A DNA stretch of 47,291 nucleotides, taken from NCBI GenBank assembly GCA_902788175.1, contig CADAJF010000015.1:1-47291 (forward strand), given 5' to 3'. The notes beneath the pieces were generated by a model, which saw only the letters and a program-made list of their open reading frames with translations, did no database searches and had not been told where the DNA came from. Positions 1 to 8,474 of the stretch are shown here, in pieces. The DNA comes from an uncultured Bacteroidia bacterium (GTDB lineage Bacteria; Bacteroidota; Bacteroidia; Bacteroidales; UBA932). The translations under genes were made by a program, and so were the position numbers. How positions within the stretch are numbered: position 1 is the stretch's first letter; each line of letters starts with the position of its first letter.

Positions 1-49
1 TAACAGGGAAACATTCGTATCCCTGCAGAAGAGTTTTGCAGATTCCGAC

Positions 50-775
50 ATGCCCGTAGAGGAAAAACTCAAAACCCTCTACCAGCTGCAGGCAGCGGAT
101 TCGGAGATTGACAAGATTATCCAGCTGCGCGGCGAACTCCCCGCAGAAGTCACCGCCCTGGAAACGGAAATCGCCACGCTCAAGGAGCGCAGCGCCGCCA
201 TCTCGGCCGTGATGGACCAGTTTAACCGCAACATCGCCGATGCCAAGCTCTCCATCGCAGAACACGAGAGCATCATCGAGAAGTACCAGCGCCAGCTGGA
301 GACCATCCAGAACTCCCGCGAATACGACTCCCTGAACAAGGAAATCGAAAACCAGGAGCTCCTGCGCCAGATCGACGAAAAAACCATCAATGACACCCGC
401 TTCGAGCTGGGCGCCAAGAAAGCCGAACTGGACGAGCTGAAGGACCACCTCTCCATCCGCACGGAGGACCTCAAGGCCAAGAAAGCAGAGCTGGAGACCA
501 TCGTGGAAGAGACCGCCAAGGAAGAGGCCGTCCTGCGCGAACGCCGAAGTGCCTGCGCAGAAAAGATTGACATCCGCACCATGAGCGCCTATGAGCGCAT
601 CCGCGCCAGCGTCCATAACCACCTGGCCGTGGTGGGCATCTACAACGGCGATTCCTGCGGTGGCTGCTTCAACACCATCACGCCCCAGCGCCGCGTAGAG
701 ATTGCCTCCAACCGCAAGCTCATCATCTGCGAGCACTGCGGCCGCATCATCATCAACCCGGACTTCGAGAACTAG
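50..775 (+). CDS. Coiled-coil zinc-ribbon protein (C4-type, Bacteroidota family)
   Basis: The 241-residue product has a long charged coiled coil (about residues 5-165) rich in Glu, Lys and Ala heptads, then a C-terminal zinc ribbon with two CxxC pairs (CGGC near residue 203 and CEHC near 226). This is the layout of the small 'C4-type zinc ribbon' family that in Bacteroidota usually lies beside a Nif3-like gene; its biochemical role is not established, and nucleic-acid or protein binding is only inferred. The reading frame stays open upstream to base 2, so a start before the window cannot be excluded, although the family's usual N-terminus (EEKLKTLYQLQ) begins just after the ATG at 50. It lies 6 bp before dnaB and is probably co-transcribed with it. 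Confidence 0.85.
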   Translation: MPVEEKLKTLYQLQAADSEIDKIIQLRGELPAEVTALETEIATLKERSAAISAVMDQFNRNIADAKLSIAEHESIIEKYQRQLETIQNSREYDSLNKEIENQELLRQIDEKTINDTRFELGAKKAELDELKDHLSIRTEDLKAKKAELETIVEETAKEEAVLRERRSACAEKIDIRTMSAYERIRASVHNHLAVVGIYNGDSCGGCFNTITPQRRVEIASNRKLIICEHCGRIIINPDFEN

Positions 776-781
776 TACTCT

Positions 782-2272
782 ATGCCGGAGCCGTCCCGCA
801 AAAAAGCCCGTGCTGCAGAGCCGATGAATCTGGAGGCCCTGATGGGGAACAAGCCCCCGCAGGCCCTGGATGTAGAAGAGGCTGTGCTGGGAGCCATGCT
901 GGTAGAGCCCGCCACCATCGACGAGTCGATGGAAGAGCTCTCCGCCTCCTGCTTCTACGACCCCCGCCACCGCATGATCTTCGAGGCCATGTCGGAGCTG
1001 GTCAACGAGCACGTGAGCATAGACCTGGTTACCGTGAGCGAGAAACTGCGCTCCAAAGGCAACCTGGAAGCAGTGGGCGGCCCTGTGGTGCTGGCCGGCC
1101 TGTCGCAGAATATCGGTGCGGCGGCCCACATTGAGTACTACATCAAGATTCTCAAGCAGAAGACCATCCAGCGGGACCTCATCACCGCTTCCTACGAGAT
1201 TCTCAAACAGGCCTTCGACGAGTCCACCAACGTGGACGAACTGATTGACAACGCCCAGACCAAAGTCTTCGCGGCCTTCCAGAACAACGTAAAGCGGGAT
1301 GTGCAGGATATAGGCTCTGTCATCAATGCAGTGCTGGACAACCTGCAGGAACTGCAAAGCGTAACCGGCCCTTCCGGCGTTCCCTCCGGCTATCCTTCCC
1401 TGGACCGCATAACCCAGGGCTGGCAAAAGAGTGACCTCATCATCCTGGCGGCCCGTCCGTCCGTAGGTAAGACGGCCTTTGCCCTGAACATTGCCCGCAA
1501 TGCTGCCGTGCAGGCCAATATGCCGGTGGCGGTGTTCTCCCTGGAAATGAGCGCAGAGCAGCTCGCTAAACGCTTGGTTACCACGGAGTCAGGCCTGTCC
1601 GGAGAAAAAATCAAGGGCGGTCTCAAGATGGAACCCTATGAGTGGGTGCAGCTGGAAAACACCATCCGTCAGCTCACCAAGGCCCCCCTGTACATAGACG
1701 ACACCCCGGGCATTCCCATCATGGAATTCCGCACCAAGGCCAAGCGCCTGGTCAAGCAAAAGGGTGTCAGGCTCATTGTGGTGGACTACCTGCAGCTGAT
1801 GCAGGGCCCGGTAGAGCTCCGCGGCCTCCGTGAGCAGGAGGTGGCGGCCATTTCCCGCACCCTCAAGGCCACCGCCAAGGAGCTGAGCATCCCCATCATC
1901 GCCCTGTCGCAGCTGTCCCGTAACGCCGTCCAGCGCACGGGCGGCACCGGCAAACCGCAACTGAGCGACCTCCGCGAATCCGGCTCTATCGAGCAGGACG
2001 CCGACATGGTCATCTTCATCCACCGTCCGGACTTCGTGGGCATGAGCGACAACCCCGAAGACAAGGAAAAAGCCTACCTGGTCATTGCCAAGCACCGCAA
2101 CGGTGAGGTCTGCGACATAGAAATGCGCTACAAGGCCGGCCAGGTCAAGTTCGTAGAACCGGACCAGAGCCTGGACGTCTATGCCCAGCGCGGCCCGGTG
2201 GCCAGCGTAGCCAACGAGCCCTCCGCCAGCCAGGAAGGCGGCTACGACTTTGACTCCCAGGAACAATTCTAG
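782..2272 (+). CDS. dnaB: Replicative DNA helicase DnaB
   Basis: The 496-residue product unwinds DNA at the replication fork as an ATP-driven hexamer. The N-terminal domain begins near residue 27 (PQALDVEEAVLGAML). The RecA-like C-terminal domain carries Walker A (ARPSVGKTAF, about residues 223-232), the FSLEMS motif, Walker B followed by the conserved VVDYLQLM segment, the ALSQLSR motif and the SGSIEQDADMV/HR arginine-finger region. Length and motif order are normal for bacterial DnaB. The tail is short and polar (after about residue 465), and there is no intein. The stop codon is 4 bp before the start of the next gene. Confidence 0.97.
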   Translation: MPEPSRKKARAAEPMNLEALMGNKPPQALDVEEAVLGAMLVEPATIDESMEELSASCFYDPRHRMIFEAMSELVNEHVSIDLVTVSEKLRSKGNLEAVGGPVVLAGLSQNIGAAAHIEYYIKILKQKTIQRDLITASYEILKQAFDESTNVDELIDNAQTKVFAAFQNNVKRDVQDIGSVINAVLDNLQELQSVTGPSGVPSGYPSLDRITQGWQKSDLIILAARPSVGKTAFALNIARNAAVQANMPVAVFSLEMSAEQLAKRLVTTESGLSGEKIKGGLKMEPYEWVQLENTIRQLTKAPLYIDDTPGIPIMEFRTKAKRLVKQKGVRLIVVDYLQLMQGPVELRGLREQEVAAISRTLKATAKELSIPIIALSQLSRNAVQRTGGTGKPQLSDLRESGSIEQDADMVIFIHRPDFVGMSDNPEDKEKAYLVIAKHRNGEVCDIEMRYKAGQVKFVEPDQSLDVYAQRGPVASVANEPSASQEGGYDFDSQEQF

Positions 2273-2276
2273 CCCC

Positions 2277-3071
2277 ATGCGCCGCGTTGCACTCATACTG
2301 GCACTGATGCTGCTGCCGCTGGTCGTATCCGGCCAGCATCATGCAGGTTGCATTCCCACCATGAAGGAGCATCCCTTCAAAGGCGGGGAAAAGATCAATT
2401 TCAGCATGACGTACAAATGGGGTGCGGTCAACGCGGAAGTGGCTTCGGGGCTGGTTACGCTGGATTCGCTGGTGTACAACGGCCAACCCGCGTACCATAT
2501 GAATTTCAAGGTGAAGTCTGCCGCTTTCTTCGATGTCTTTTTCAAGATGCGGGAAGACTTCCACAGCTGGTTCACCGCCAAGGACCTGCGTCCGCTCAAA
2601 TTCACGCGGGACACCTACGAAGGCGGTTACACGGCCAAGAACACATACATCTACGACTGGCCCGCCAAGGTCATTCACGCCGATGTAGATTTCAGCTCAA
2701 GGGGCCAGCGCAACCTGGATATTCCCCTGCAGGCATGCACCTATGACCTGCCCTCCCTTATTTTTTACCTGCGCTCGATGGACATATCCCACATCAAGCC
2801 GGGAAGCAAGTACAACCTGAGCTTTGCCATCGACGACGAAGTGTACGACATCCGGCTCACCTATCACGGCCCGGAGCAGCTGAAGGTGCGCCGTAAGGGC
2901 AAGATGGACGCCCACCTGTTCACCTGCTCGGTGGTGTCGGGCGCCCTCTTCGAAGGAAACCAGGAACTGAAATTCTGGTTTTCGGCCGATGGAAAATATG
3001 TCCCCCTGGGCGTGATGGCACCCCTGCGCGTGGGCGCCGTCTGGGTATGGCTGAAGGATTATCAGCCATGA
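2277..3071 (+). CDS. DUF3108-type exported protein
   Basis: The ATG at 2277 gives a clean signal peptide (MRRVALILALMLLPLVVSGQ). An earlier TTG in frame at 2250 lies inside dnaB and is unlikely. The mature part, about 245 residues, begins HPFKGGEKINFSMTYKWG and has an all-beta pattern with alternating hydrophobic residues, as in the DUF3108 family of periplasmic proteins. Members are widespread in Bacteroidota; an envelope role is inferred and no reaction is known. The stop overlaps the next start (ATGA at 3068-3071), implying translational coupling to the rseC-like gene and possibly a read-in from dnaB to the rnf operon. Confidence 0.8.
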   Translation: MRRVALILALMLLPLVVSGQHHAGCIPTMKEHPFKGGEKINFSMTYKWGAVNAEVASGLVTLDSLVYNGQPAYHMNFKVKSAAFFDVFFKMREDFHSWFTAKDLRPLKFTRDTYEGGYTAKNTYIYDWPAKVIHADVDFSSRGQRNLDIPLQACTYDLPSLIFYLRSMDISHIKPGSKYNLSFAIDDEVYDIRLTYHGPEQLKVRRKGKMDAHLFTCSVVSGALFEGNQELKFWFSADGKYVPLGVMAPLRVGAVWVWLKDYQP

Positions 3072-3481
3072 GAGAGGAAGTTTCTCATAAAGGGAAAGTG
3101 ATTAAAATGACCCCGCAGCTTACTACGGTGGCCTTTTTGCAGCATGGTGCCTGTTCCGGGTGCCATGCGGCCGCTTATTGCGGGATGGGAGACCTGGCGG
3201 AAAAAGTGGTGGAGGTGCCCACAGACCCCTATGCCGCTTATGACGTAGGCGATGAAGTAGAGGTGCTCCTCAAGGCCACCATGGGCCTGAAGGCCGTTTG
3301 GATGGCCTATTTCCTGCCGCTGCTGGTGCTGCTGGGAACTGTCCTGGGGCTCATTGGCCTGGGTGTGGGAGAGGTTCCCGCCGCCCTGGCTGCCCTTGCC
3401 GCCGTTGGCGTGTATTATCTCCTTCTCTACCTCCTTCGCGGGAAGTTGAGAAACGAGTATATTTTTGTTATAAAAGGTTAA
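3068..3481 (+). CDS. RseC/MucC-like positive regulator protein, first gene of rnf operon
   Basis: The 137-residue product has an N-terminal cytoplasmic part with a cysteine cluster (ACSGCHAAAYCG, about residues 32-43), then two adjacent membrane segments (about 76-98 and 102-122) and a short basic tail. This is the SoxR-reducing/RseC family, which in Bacteroidota regularly opens the rnf operon and is thought to handle redox cofactors or electrons for Rnf; that role is inferred from context. The ATG at 3068 is preferred because it overlaps the upstream stop as ATGA; an in-frame ATG at 3047 would add seven residues. rnfB starts 2 bp after its stop. Confidence 0.85.
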   Translation: MREEVSHKGKVIKMTPQLTTVAFLQHGACSGCHAAAYCGMGDLAEKVVEVPTDPYAAYDVGDEVEVLLKATMGLKAVWMAYFLPLLVLLGTVLGLIGLGVGEVPAALAALAAVGVYYLLLYLLRGKLRNEYIFVIKG

Positions 3482-3483
3482 TT

Positions 3484-4371
3484 ATGAGTGTATTATTAGG
3501 GACTGTGGTTGTAGTAACGGTCCTGGGACTTGTGCTGGCACTGGTCCTTTATCTTGTGGCTCAGCGCTTCAAGGTGGAGGAAGACCCCCGCATCGACGAG
3601 GTAGAAAAAGCCATGCCGGGCGCCAACTGCGGCGGCTGCGGCTTTGCCGGATGCCGGGCTTTCGCAGAGTCGGCCGTGAAAGCCCCCAACCTGGACAGCC
3701 ACTTCTGCCCGGTGGGCGGCAATGAAACCATGGGGAAGGTAGCCGCCATCCTGGGGTATCAGCTGAAAGAAAAAGCCCCCATGGTGGCGGTTGTGCGCTG
3801 CAACGGCAGCTGCGAAGCCCGCCCCCGCGTGAATGAGTACGATGGTTACGCCTCCTGCTACGTAAAATCGCTGCTTTATACCGGCGATACGGCCTGTTCT
3901 TACGGCTGCCTGGGCTGCGGAGACTGCGTTGAGGCCTGCCAGTTCGGTGCCTTGTCCATGGATCCCGCTACCGGCCTTCCGGTGGTGGATGAGGCCAAGT
4001 GTACGGCTTGCGGCGCCTGCGTAAAGGCCTGCCCCAAGCACGTCATCGAGCTCAGGCCCAAGGGTCCCCGCGGCATGCGCGTATTTGTAAGCTGCCTGAA
4101 CAAGGACAAGGGTCCCGTGGCGCGCAAGGCCTGCGCCAATGCCTGCATCGGCTGCGGCATCTGCGAGCGCACCTGCACCCATGCGGCCATTAAAGTGGAC
4201 TCCAATGTGGCCTATATCGACCCGGCCCTTTGCAAACTGTGCCGCGAGTGTGAGGCCCTCTGCCCCACAGGCGCCATCCACGGCGTAAATTTCCCCAAAC
4301 CCCTGGACAAAGAAGGCGTCAAGGAGCGCATCAAGGCGCGTACGGCGAAGAAGGAGGTGAAAGATGAGTAA
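3484..4371 (+). CDS. rnfB: Electron transport complex subunit RnfB (ferredoxin subunit)
   Basis: The 295-residue subunit begins with one N-terminal membrane helix (about 3-25), followed by the Fe-S domain with CGGCGFAGC (starting about residue 50) and a downstream Cys of FCPVGG. Then come several ferredoxin CxxCxxCxxxC motifs: CLGCGDCVEAC, CTACGACVKAC, CIGCGICERTC and CKLCRECEALC. It accepts electrons from reduced ferredoxin and passes them into the Rnf complex at the cytoplasmic face. The frame is open far upstream inside the rseC-like gene, but ATG 3484 gives the hydrophobic N-terminus typical of RnfB. Its end overlaps rnfC by 8 bp. Confidence 0.96.
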   Translation: MSVLLGTVVVVTVLGLVLALVLYLVAQRFKVEEDPRIDEVEKAMPGANCGGCGFAGCRAFAESAVKAPNLDSHFCPVGGNETMGKVAAILGYQLKEKAPMVAVVRCNGSCEARPRVNEYDGYASCYVKSLLYTGDTACSYGCLGCGDCVEACQFGALSMDPATGLPVVDEAKCTACGACVKACPKHVIELRPKGPRGMRVFVSCLNKDKGPVARKACANACIGCGICERTCTHAAIKVDSNVAYIDPALCKLCRECEALCPTGAIHGVNFPKPLDKEGVKERIKARTAKKEVKDE

Positions 4372-5713
4372 GCGAACATTTTCCATGGGCGGAGTCCATC
4401 CGCACGACATGAAGATATCCCGGGACTGCGCTCTGGAGCAGCTGCCCGTTTCCCCCACGGTGTACCTGGGTGTGGCGCAGCATATCGGCGCGCCTTCCGT
4501 GCCCTGTGTGGCCGTAGGGGACAAGGTGAAGGTGGGGCAGGTGATTGCCCAGCCCGGCGGTGCCGTGGGCGCCTTCATCCATTCGTCCGTTTCCGGAACG
4601 GTCAAATCCATCGCTTCCCGCCCAGACCTTGCCGGCCGCTGCACCACGCATATAGAGATTGCGGTAGAAGGCGACGAGTGGCTGGAAGGCATTGACACCT
4701 CGGACACCCTTCTCACCACCATCCCCGAGGACCCCAAGGCCATCGTGGAGAAAATCCGCCTTGGCGGCGTGGTGGGTCTTGGCGGTGCCACCTTCCCCAC
4801 GCATGTGAAACTGTCTCCGCCGCCCGGATCCAAGTGCGAGCGGATTATTATAAACGGCTGTGAATGTGAGCCTTATCTTACCTCTGATTTCCGCGTCCTG
4901 CTGGAAAAGAGTGAGCAGGTGGTGGTTGGTGCCGCCCTGCTGCAAAAGGCCATGGGCGGGGTGCCCTGCACCATTGCCATCGAGGAGAACAAACCGGAGG
5001 CTATTGACAGTATCCGGGAAGCGGTGAGCAAACTGGGCTATGCGCAGATAGAGGTGATGGAGATGAAGATGATGTACCCGCAAGGCGGTGAAAAACAGCT
5101 GATAGATGCTGTCATGCACCGCCAGGTGGGCTCCGGCGCCCTCCCCATCAGCGTGGGGGCCGTGGTCCAGAACGTGGGCACAGCGCTGGCCGTGTACGAG
5201 GCTGTCCAGAAAAACAAGCCCCTCATTGACAACAGCGTTACCGTCACCGGTGCGGGCCTTCCCCGGCAGGCCAACCTGCTGGTGCGGGTAGGTACCCCGC
5301 TGCAGGATATCCTGGACTACATGGGAGGCATCCCGGAAGGAACGGCCAAGATTATCAGCGGAGGCCCCATGATGGGCCGGGCCGTGGCCAACTTGCAGGC
5401 GGCCACTGTCAAGGGCACCGGTGCCTTGCTCCTTCTCAGTGAAGAGCAGACGCGCCGCGCCCCGGAAACCAGCTGCATCCGCTGCGGTAAATGCGCCGAT
5501 GCCTGCCCCATGGGCCTGGAACCCTTCCTGCTGAACAAACTCTCCAAGACCAAGGACTGGGAGGCCTGTGAAGCCAACGCCGCGCAGGACTGCATCGAGT
5601 GTGGCTGCTGCCTCTATTCCTGTCCCGCCCATATCCCCCTGCTGGACAATATCCGGGTAGGGAAGGGCTTTGTCCTCAGTGCCATCCGTGCCCGTGCGGC
5701 CACTAAAAAGTAA
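4364..5713 (+). CDS. rnfC: Electron transport complex subunit RnfC (NADH/FMN-binding)
   Basis: The 449-residue product carries the N-terminal biotinyl/lipoyl-like beta domain (VGDKVKVGQVIAQPGG), a Rossmann-type NADH/FMN-binding core beginning GGVVGLGGATFPTHVK (about residue 133), the SLBB-like segment and two C-terminal 4Fe-4S motifs, CIRCGKCADACPMG (about 371) and CIECGCCLYSCPAH (about 410). It is the peripheral subunit where NAD+ is reduced or NADH oxidised. Size and motifs match the compact Bacteroidota RnfC, without the long Ala-rich tail seen in gammaproteobacteria. It overlaps rnfB and lies 6 bp before rnfD. Confidence 0.96.
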   Translation: MSKRTFSMGGVHPHDMKISRDCALEQLPVSPTVYLGVAQHIGAPSVPCVAVGDKVKVGQVIAQPGGAVGAFIHSSVSGTVKSIASRPDLAGRCTTHIEIAVEGDEWLEGIDTSDTLLTTIPEDPKAIVEKIRLGGVVGLGGATFPTHVKLSPPPGSKCERIIINGCECEPYLTSDFRVLLEKSEQVVVGAALLQKAMGGVPCTIAIEENKPEAIDSIREAVSKLGYAQIEVMEMKMMYPQGGEKQLIDAVMHRQVGSGALPISVGAVVQNVGTALAVYEAVQKNKPLIDNSVTVTGAGLPRQANLLVRVGTPLQDILDYMGGIPEGTAKIISGGPMMGRAVANLQAATVKGTGALLLLSEEQTRRAPETSCIRCGKCADACPMGLEPFLLNKLSKTKDWEACEANAAQDCIECGCCLYSCPAHIPLLDNIRVGKGFVLSAIRARAATKK

Positions 5714-5719
5714 CTGGCT

Positions 5720-6697
5720 ATGAGTAAGTTAATCGTTTCCCCTTCGCCCCATATCCATTCCAAGGACAGTACGCGTTCCCTGATGCGGGATGTGGTGATT
5801 GCACTTAGCCCGGCTGTCCTGTGCTCCGTGCTGTTTTACGGCCTGGGAGCGCTGGTGGTTATGGGCGTAAGCGTGGCCTCCTGCGTGCTGCTGGAATGGG
5901 CCATTACCAAGTATCTGCTGAAAAAGCCCTCCACCGTCGGGGACTTCTCGGCTGTCATAACGGGTATCCTGCTGGCCCTGAACCTGCCCTATACCACGCC
6001 CTGGTGGGTGGTGTTTATCGGCGCAGTGGTCGCTATCGGCGTAGCCAAGATGAGCTTTGGCGGCCTGGGCCAGAATATCTGGAATCCCGCCCTGGTGGGC
6101 CGCGTGTTCCTGCTGGTGTCTTTCCCTACCTATATGACCAACTGGACCATTCCCCACGGATGGTTCGGCGCAGATGCAGTGAGCGGCCCCACGCCCCTGG
6201 GCATTATCCAGGAGGGCATCATGCAGGGCGTTTCCATCAAGGAACTCACGGCGGCCTATGACTACAAGTCGCTGCTGCTGGCCAATATCGGCGGCAGTTC
6301 CGGAGAGGCTTTCGTGCTGGCGCTGCTGGCCGGTTTCGTGTACCTGTGCATCCGTAAGGTCGTCAAGCCCTGGATTACGCTCAGTATCTTTGCTACGGTG
6401 GCCCTGACGGCGCTTCCTTTCTGGCTCATCAATCCGGACGTTTACACCGGGCCGATTTTCAACCTGCTCACCGGCGGTCTTGTCCTGGGTGCCTGCTTCA
6501 TGGCTACCGACTACGTCACTTCGCCCATGAGCGTCAAAGGCGGCATTGTCTTCGGCGTAGGGATAGGCTTCCTGACCATGATGATCCGTTACTTCGGCTC
6601 TTATCCGGAAGGGGTGAGCTTTGCCATCCTGATCATGAATTCTGTAGTACCGCTGCTGAACCGCTGGTTCAAACAGCCCAAATTCGGGAGGAGATAA
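5720..6697 (+). CDS. rnfD: Electron transport complex subunit RnfD
   Basis: The 325-residue integral membrane subunit has about nine to ten hydrophobic helices. The segment AVSGPTPLG (about residues 153-161) matches the conserved covalent-FMN attachment site of RnfD/NqrB proteins, with the Thr as likely phosphodiester-flavin acceptor. The motif GGLGQNIWNPALVGR is also family-typical. It moves electrons across the membrane from RnfC/RnfB towards RnfG and helps pump Na+ or H+. Three bases separate it from rnfG. Confidence 0.95.
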   Translation: MSKLIVSPSPHIHSKDSTRSLMRDVVIALSPAVLCSVLFYGLGALVVMGVSVASCVLLEWAITKYLLKKPSTVGDFSAVITGILLALNLPYTTPWWVVFIGAVVAIGVAKMSFGGLGQNIWNPALVGRVFLLVSFPTYMTNWTIPHGWFGADAVSGPTPLGIIQEGIMQGVSIKELTAAYDYKSLLLANIGGSSGEAFVLALLAGFVYLCIRKVVKPWITLSIFATVALTALPFWLINPDVYTGPIFNLLTGGLVLGACFMATDYVTSPMSVKGGIVFGVGIGFLTMMIRYFGSYPEGVSFAILIMNSVVPLLNRWFKQPKFGRR

Positions 6698-6700
6698 GCT

Positions 6701-7285
6701 ATGGCAGTGAAATCCAATTTACGCAATATGGTGCTGGTGCTGGGTCTGACCTGCCTGCTGTGTTCGGCAGTGTTGGGCGGTGCCTATGTCCTAACTAAAG
6801 AGCCGATAGCAGCCGCTGCGGCCCAAAAGACCAGCCGGGCCATTGCCCAGGTCCTGCCCTCGTTCGAAAAAGCGTCTGAGCGGGACTTTGTGCAGGTTTA
6901 CGGCAAGGATTTTCCTTATTATGCGGCGTTTGACGCTCAGGGGAAGCTGGTGGGGTATGCCATCGAGTCTTCCGTAGTGGGCTTTGGCGGCCCGCTTACG
7001 CTCATGGTGGGCATTACGTTCCAGAGGGTGGTCTGCAACACTTCGGTGCTCAGCCACAGCGAGACGCCGGGCCTTGGCGCCAAGTGCAGCGCAGACCCTA
7101 AGTTCACCTCTCAGTGGCAGGGCTTCGACCCTTCCGTGAAAAAACTCACAGTCACCAAGGACGGCGGCGACGTGGATGCCATCACGGCCTCTACCATCAC
7201 CTCCCGCGCCTACGCCCTGGCTGTGGAAAACGCCCTGGCTGCCTTTGATGAACTCTTGAAAGAAAAGGAGGTCTCCCATGAGTAA
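6701..7285 (+). CDS. rnfG: Electron transport complex subunit RnfG (covalent FMN)
   Basis: The 194-residue product has one N-terminal membrane anchor (about residues 9-30) followed by an FMN-binding domain facing the periplasm. HSETPGLGAKC (about residue 120) and DAITASTITSRA (about 158-169) are the two family motifs; the latter holds the Thr that normally carries FMN. It passes electrons between RnfD and the RnfA/RnfE pair. The last 8 bp overlap the start of rnfE. Confidence 0.94.
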   Translation: MAVKSNLRNMVLVLGLTCLLCSAVLGGAYVLTKEPIAAAAAQKTSRAIAQVLPSFEKASERDFVQVYGKDFPYYAAFDAQGKLVGYAIESSVVGFGGPLTLMVGITFQRVVCNTSVLSHSETPGLGAKCSADPKFTSQWQGFDPSVKKLTVTKDGGDVDAITASTITSRAYALAVENALAAFDELLKEKEVSHE

Positions 7286-7865
7286 GTTCAAACTGATCAC
7301 CGACGGGCTGGTCCGCAACAACCCTACCTTCGTGCTGCTGCTGGGCATGTGCCCTACGCTGGCCACCACCACCTCGGCCGTAAACGGCCTCTCAATGGGC
7401 CTGGCTACGCTTTTTGTGCTGGTACTGAGCAATATGGCCATATCGGCCATTGCCCCTGTAGTGCCGGACAAAGTGCATATTCCCGTGTACATTGTGGTTA
7501 TCGCCACCTTTGTGACGCTGCTTCAGCTGCTGATGCAGGCCTACACCCCTTCGGTGTACGAGACGCTGGGCCTCTTTATCCCGCTCATCGTGGTCAACTG
7601 CATCGTGCTGGGACGCGCCGAAGCCTTTGCCTCCAAGCATGGCGTGCTGGACAGCGCGCTGGACGGTATCGGCGTGGGACTGGGCTTTACGCTCTCGCTC
7701 ACCGTGCTGGGCCTCGTGCGTGAGGTGCTGGGCAGCGGCAGTGTCTTCGGCTGGAATTTTATCGGCGGAAACGATGGCATGCTGGCCTTTGTGATGGCCC
7801 CCGGCGCCTTCCTCTGCCTGGGCTACCTGATGGTCCTTTTCAATAAATTTGTCAAAAAGAGCTAG
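7278..7865 (+). CDS. rnfE: Electron transport complex subunit RnfE
   Basis: The 195-residue polytopic protein of the RnfA/RnfE family has six hydrophobic helices. It contains the paired signature segments LLGMCPTLATTTSAVNGL near the N-terminus and VVNCIVLGRAEAFASKHG in the middle. In related complexes the Cys residues of these two half-motifs bind a Fe-S cluster inside the membrane together with RnfA. It overlaps rnfG by 8 bp and precedes rnfA by 3 bp, so the subunits are likely co-translated. Confidence 0.95.
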   Translation: MSKFKLITDGLVRNNPTFVLLLGMCPTLATTTSAVNGLSMGLATLFVLVLSNMAISAIAPVVPDKVHIPVYIVVIATFVTLLQLLMQAYTPSVYETLGLFIPLIVVNCIVLGRAEAFASKHGVLDSALDGIGVGLGFTLSLTVLGLVREVLGSGSVFGWNFIGGNDGMLAFVMAPGAFLCLGYLMVLFNKFVKKS

Positions 7866-7868
7866 GCT

Positions 7869-8468
7869 ATGGAGTACTTTCTGATTATCATATCGGCCAT
7901 TTTTGTCAATAATATTGTCCTGGCGCAGTTCCTGGGTATCTGCCCTTTCCTGGGGGTGTCGGGCAAGCTGTCCACCGCCACGGGCATGTCCATGGCCGTG
8001 TGCTTTGTGATTACGCTGGCCACGCTGGTTACCTATCTGATCAACAATTATCTGCTGGTGCCCTTCGGCATCACCTACCTGCAGACGATTGCCTTTATCC
8101 TGGTTATCGCGGCGCTGGTGCAGATGGTGGAGATTGTGCTCAAGAAGGTGTCGCCGTCGCTGTATCAGGCCCTGGGTATTTTCCTGCCCCTGATTACCAC
8201 CAACTGCGCGGTGCTGGGTGTGGCTATCAACGTGGTTACCAAGGAGTTTGCTTTTGTGCCGGGCGGTATGCTCAACCTGGCGCAGGCGCTTGTGTACGCC
8301 TTTGCCACCTCGCTGGGCTACGGCCTTGCGATGGTCATTTTTGCAGGCATCCGGGAACACCTGGCCCTGATGGACGTCCCCAAGGCGTTCAAGGGCGTCC
8401 CCATCGCCATCATCAGCGTGGGCATCCTGGCCCTCGCCTTCATGGGTTTCAGTGGAATGGTTAAGTAG
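7869..8468 (+). CDS. rnfA: Electron transport complex subunit RnfA
   Basis: The 199-residue protein, homologous to RnfE, has six membrane helices. The family motifs [19 protein letters not shown] (about residue 10) and [13 protein letters not shown] (about 112) carry the conserved Cys of the intramembrane cluster. RnfA and RnfE insert with opposite topology and form the electron gate through the membrane. It is the last Rnf subunit here; the next gene begins 6 bp later and is probably in the same transcript. Confidence 0.96.
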   Translation: MEYFLIIISAIFVNNIVLAQFLGICPFLGVSGKLSTATGMSMAVCFVITLATLVTYLINNYLLVPFGITYLQTIAFILVIAALVQMVEIVLKKVSPSLYQALGIFLPLITTNCAVLGVAINVVTKEFAFVPGGMLNLAQALVYAFATSLGYGLAMVIFAGIREHLALMDVPKAFKGVPIAIISVGILALAFMGFSGMVK

Positions 8469-8474
8469 TTGGTT

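Noticed and set aside
3298-3483. An N-terminal extension of rnfB into the rseC-like gene
   Set aside because: The extension is Pro/Arg-rich and overlaps a supported gene; ATG 3484 gives the normal RnfB N-terminus.
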